From: Trichomonas tenax
Lineage: Eukaryota; Parabasalia; Trichomonadida; Trichomonadidae
DNA length: 29,132 bases
Direction: 5' to 3'
NCBI GenBank assembly: GCA_023091735.1
Contig: JALKBU010000650.1
Location: 1-29,132 of the forward strand
Shown here piece after piece: positions 28,285 through 29,132 of this stretch. The number at the start of each line of letters is the position of its first letter. Positions within the stretch are counted from its first letter, which is position 1. Made by a program: the position numbers and the translations under genes. The notes under the pieces were generated by a model that was not told the origin of the DNA, did not search any database, and saw nothing but the letters and a program-made list of their open reading frames with translations.

Positions 28285-28610
28285 ACCCTGTTTCATACAA
28301 TAAAACAGGAAGAACTAAATATGGTGAGTCGATTCTTATTGCAGAAACGAAGAATAACAATTACCTTGCAAATGGAAATTATACTGTATATCCTGTTATT
28401 CCTCCAGTAAAGATGGAATTTCTTAAATTTCAACTAACTGATAAACGCTTTGTCAATTATGGAAACAGTCGCGATTGGGCACTTGAATTATATTTCTTTG
28501 ACATTTTTGGACAATTATTAGAATATCATATCAGTGAACCATTTAAATATCATTTCATCAATCATTTTTTATTATGTTTTATTACTTCTTCTTTATTGAT
28601 TGAGTTATGA
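28285..28610 (+). pseudogene. Fragment, possibly Maverick/Polinton-derived
   Basis: The frame has an ATG at 28197, but 28197-28280 is antisense to copy B, so the genuine sequence begins about 28285 without a start. It reads NYPVSYNKTGRTKYGES, then NGNYTVYPVIPPVKMEFLKF, QLTDKRFVNYGNSRDWALEL and YFFDIFGQL, and then AT-rich low-complexity sequence. The pattern 'strand, LTD, G/N-x-DW, strand' recalls the ends of virion-like proteins carried by Maverick/Polinton DNA transposons, abundant in T. vaginalis. The resemblance is only to a short motif. It could equally be a fragment of a host beta-sandwich gene. It is inserted within the tandem family of the flanking minus-strand gene. Confidence 0.35.
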
Positions 28611-28739
28611 TTTTATAACTAATTTAGAATTAGAATGCATTCAGTTATGTATTTATAAAAAATCTATGATTCAGTATTTGTGTTATCAATGATAGCTATT
28701 ATATGGAAGATGAGATAAGCTATAATAATTCTTGATTTT

Positions 28740-29000
28740 AACTGTAGCTTCACACATCATACTCAAAATAAAATCTTGATATCCCTGAGGGATTATATTT
28801 TGAAAATTGAGATAACTATAAGAAGCTTTAAATGAAAATGAAACACATTCTGATCTGCAACCAATTGTAATGCTCCAATAAGAATCTATGAGTAGTGAAC
28901 TGTAATATTTAAAGGATGATTTTGGTGTCTAATTTAAAATATACCATTTGAAGCATATGCTAAAGAATAGTTAATTCCACTCATGAATGAGAATACTTTC
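28740..29000 (-). pseudogene. Beta-rich protein, copy C fragment
   Basis: Minus-strand reading gives SFMSGINYSLAYASNGIF, a stop, IRHQNHPLNI, a deletion relative to copy A, then DSYWSITIGCRSECVSFSFK, IPQGYQDFILS and CEATVKI. It matches copy A block by block. Stop, deletion and lack of a start make it a relic. Sequence from about 29000 to the window end no longer matches. Confidence 0.75.
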
Positions 29001-29038
29001 AAACTGGGACTGGGACAAAATAGAACAACGTGCTTTTC

Positions 29039-29132
29039 TGACATGTAAATTATGTTTGACATATAGAGTCAGAATGTCAAATATAAAGGAAAGTGAAGTG
29101 TTTGCGCGGGAAAAATGGAAAAGTGTCAATAG
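29039..29132. other. TGACATGTAAAT and AAAAGTGTCA motifs at the window end
   Basis: TGACATGTAAAT at 29039-29050 and TTTGACATA at 29055 form the same kind of pair seen at 1300, 17101, 18353 and 20301. AAAGTGAAGTG and AAAAGTGTCAATAG follow, around TTTGCGCGGG. A promoter or repeat end may lie here; what follows is outside the window. Confidence 0.35.

Noticed and set aside
1..29132. Spliceosomal introns of the trichomonad type
   Set aside because: I found no ACTAACACACAG-type branch/3' splice signal, and the intact genes are open from start to stop.

Overview
The window looks like nuclear DNA of a trichomonad (Parabasalia: Trichomonas, Tritrichomonas or a close relative). It is AT-rich. Every intact gene is a single uninterrupted reading frame without a visible intron. 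TAA, TAG and TGA all end genes, so the standard code is in use. Two decayed genes belong to surface-protein families that are greatly expanded in trichomonads: a BspA-like leucine-rich-repeat protein with a C-terminal membrane anchor, and a Pmp-like beta-helix protein. Intergenic DNA is full of inverted repeats and repeat debris. The species assignment is inference.

Left part (1-3400): a short GC-rich, foldable segment, nested inverted repeats, a cluster of GTGAC-type motifs, and a Pmp-like pseudogene (about 1530-2820) with no start codon and an in-frame TAA. Positions 3407-8071 (minus) hold one very large alpha-solenoid protein with a lectin-like insert, resembling the front half of BEACH-family proteins but with no BEACH domain.

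Middle (8072-16405): two structural elements sit side by side. The first (8572-9447) is an 876-bp fold-back with apparently identical 246-bp arms. The second (9572-10512) is a 941-bp element with 49-bp terminal inverted repeats and three tandem modules, each a conserved leader followed by a long hairpin. Just downstream is a short Nup98-like nucleoporin (10628-11872) whose C-terminal autoproteolytic domain is recognisable but has lost the His-Phe-Ser cleavage site. Next come a frameshifted BspA-like pseudogene (12486-14217) and, convergent to it, a TPR/HAT-repeat protein (14378-16336, minus).

Right part (16410-29132): a 2.7-kb gene-poor gap containing one copy of a dispersed repeat (second copy near 26570-26830). 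Then four co-oriented plus-strand genes: an LST8-type WD40 protein (TOR complex), an FKBP15/WAFL-like coiled-coil protein, an alpha-helical solenoid protein, and a coiled-coil protein. The right end holds at least three decayed minus-strand copies of one unrecognised beta-rich gene, interrupted by a plus-strand fragment that may derive from a Maverick/Polinton-type element.

The intact genes are unrelated housekeeping genes, not an operon. The element most likely to be shared is a short AAAAGTGACA / TGTCACTTTT motif lying a few bases before several start codons. In one orientation it fits the trichomonad initiator (Inr). The apparent starts of several long frames (GTG at 10616, 24424 and 16405, TTG at 8131) come from such motifs or from upstream UTR, so I moved those genes to internal ATG codons.
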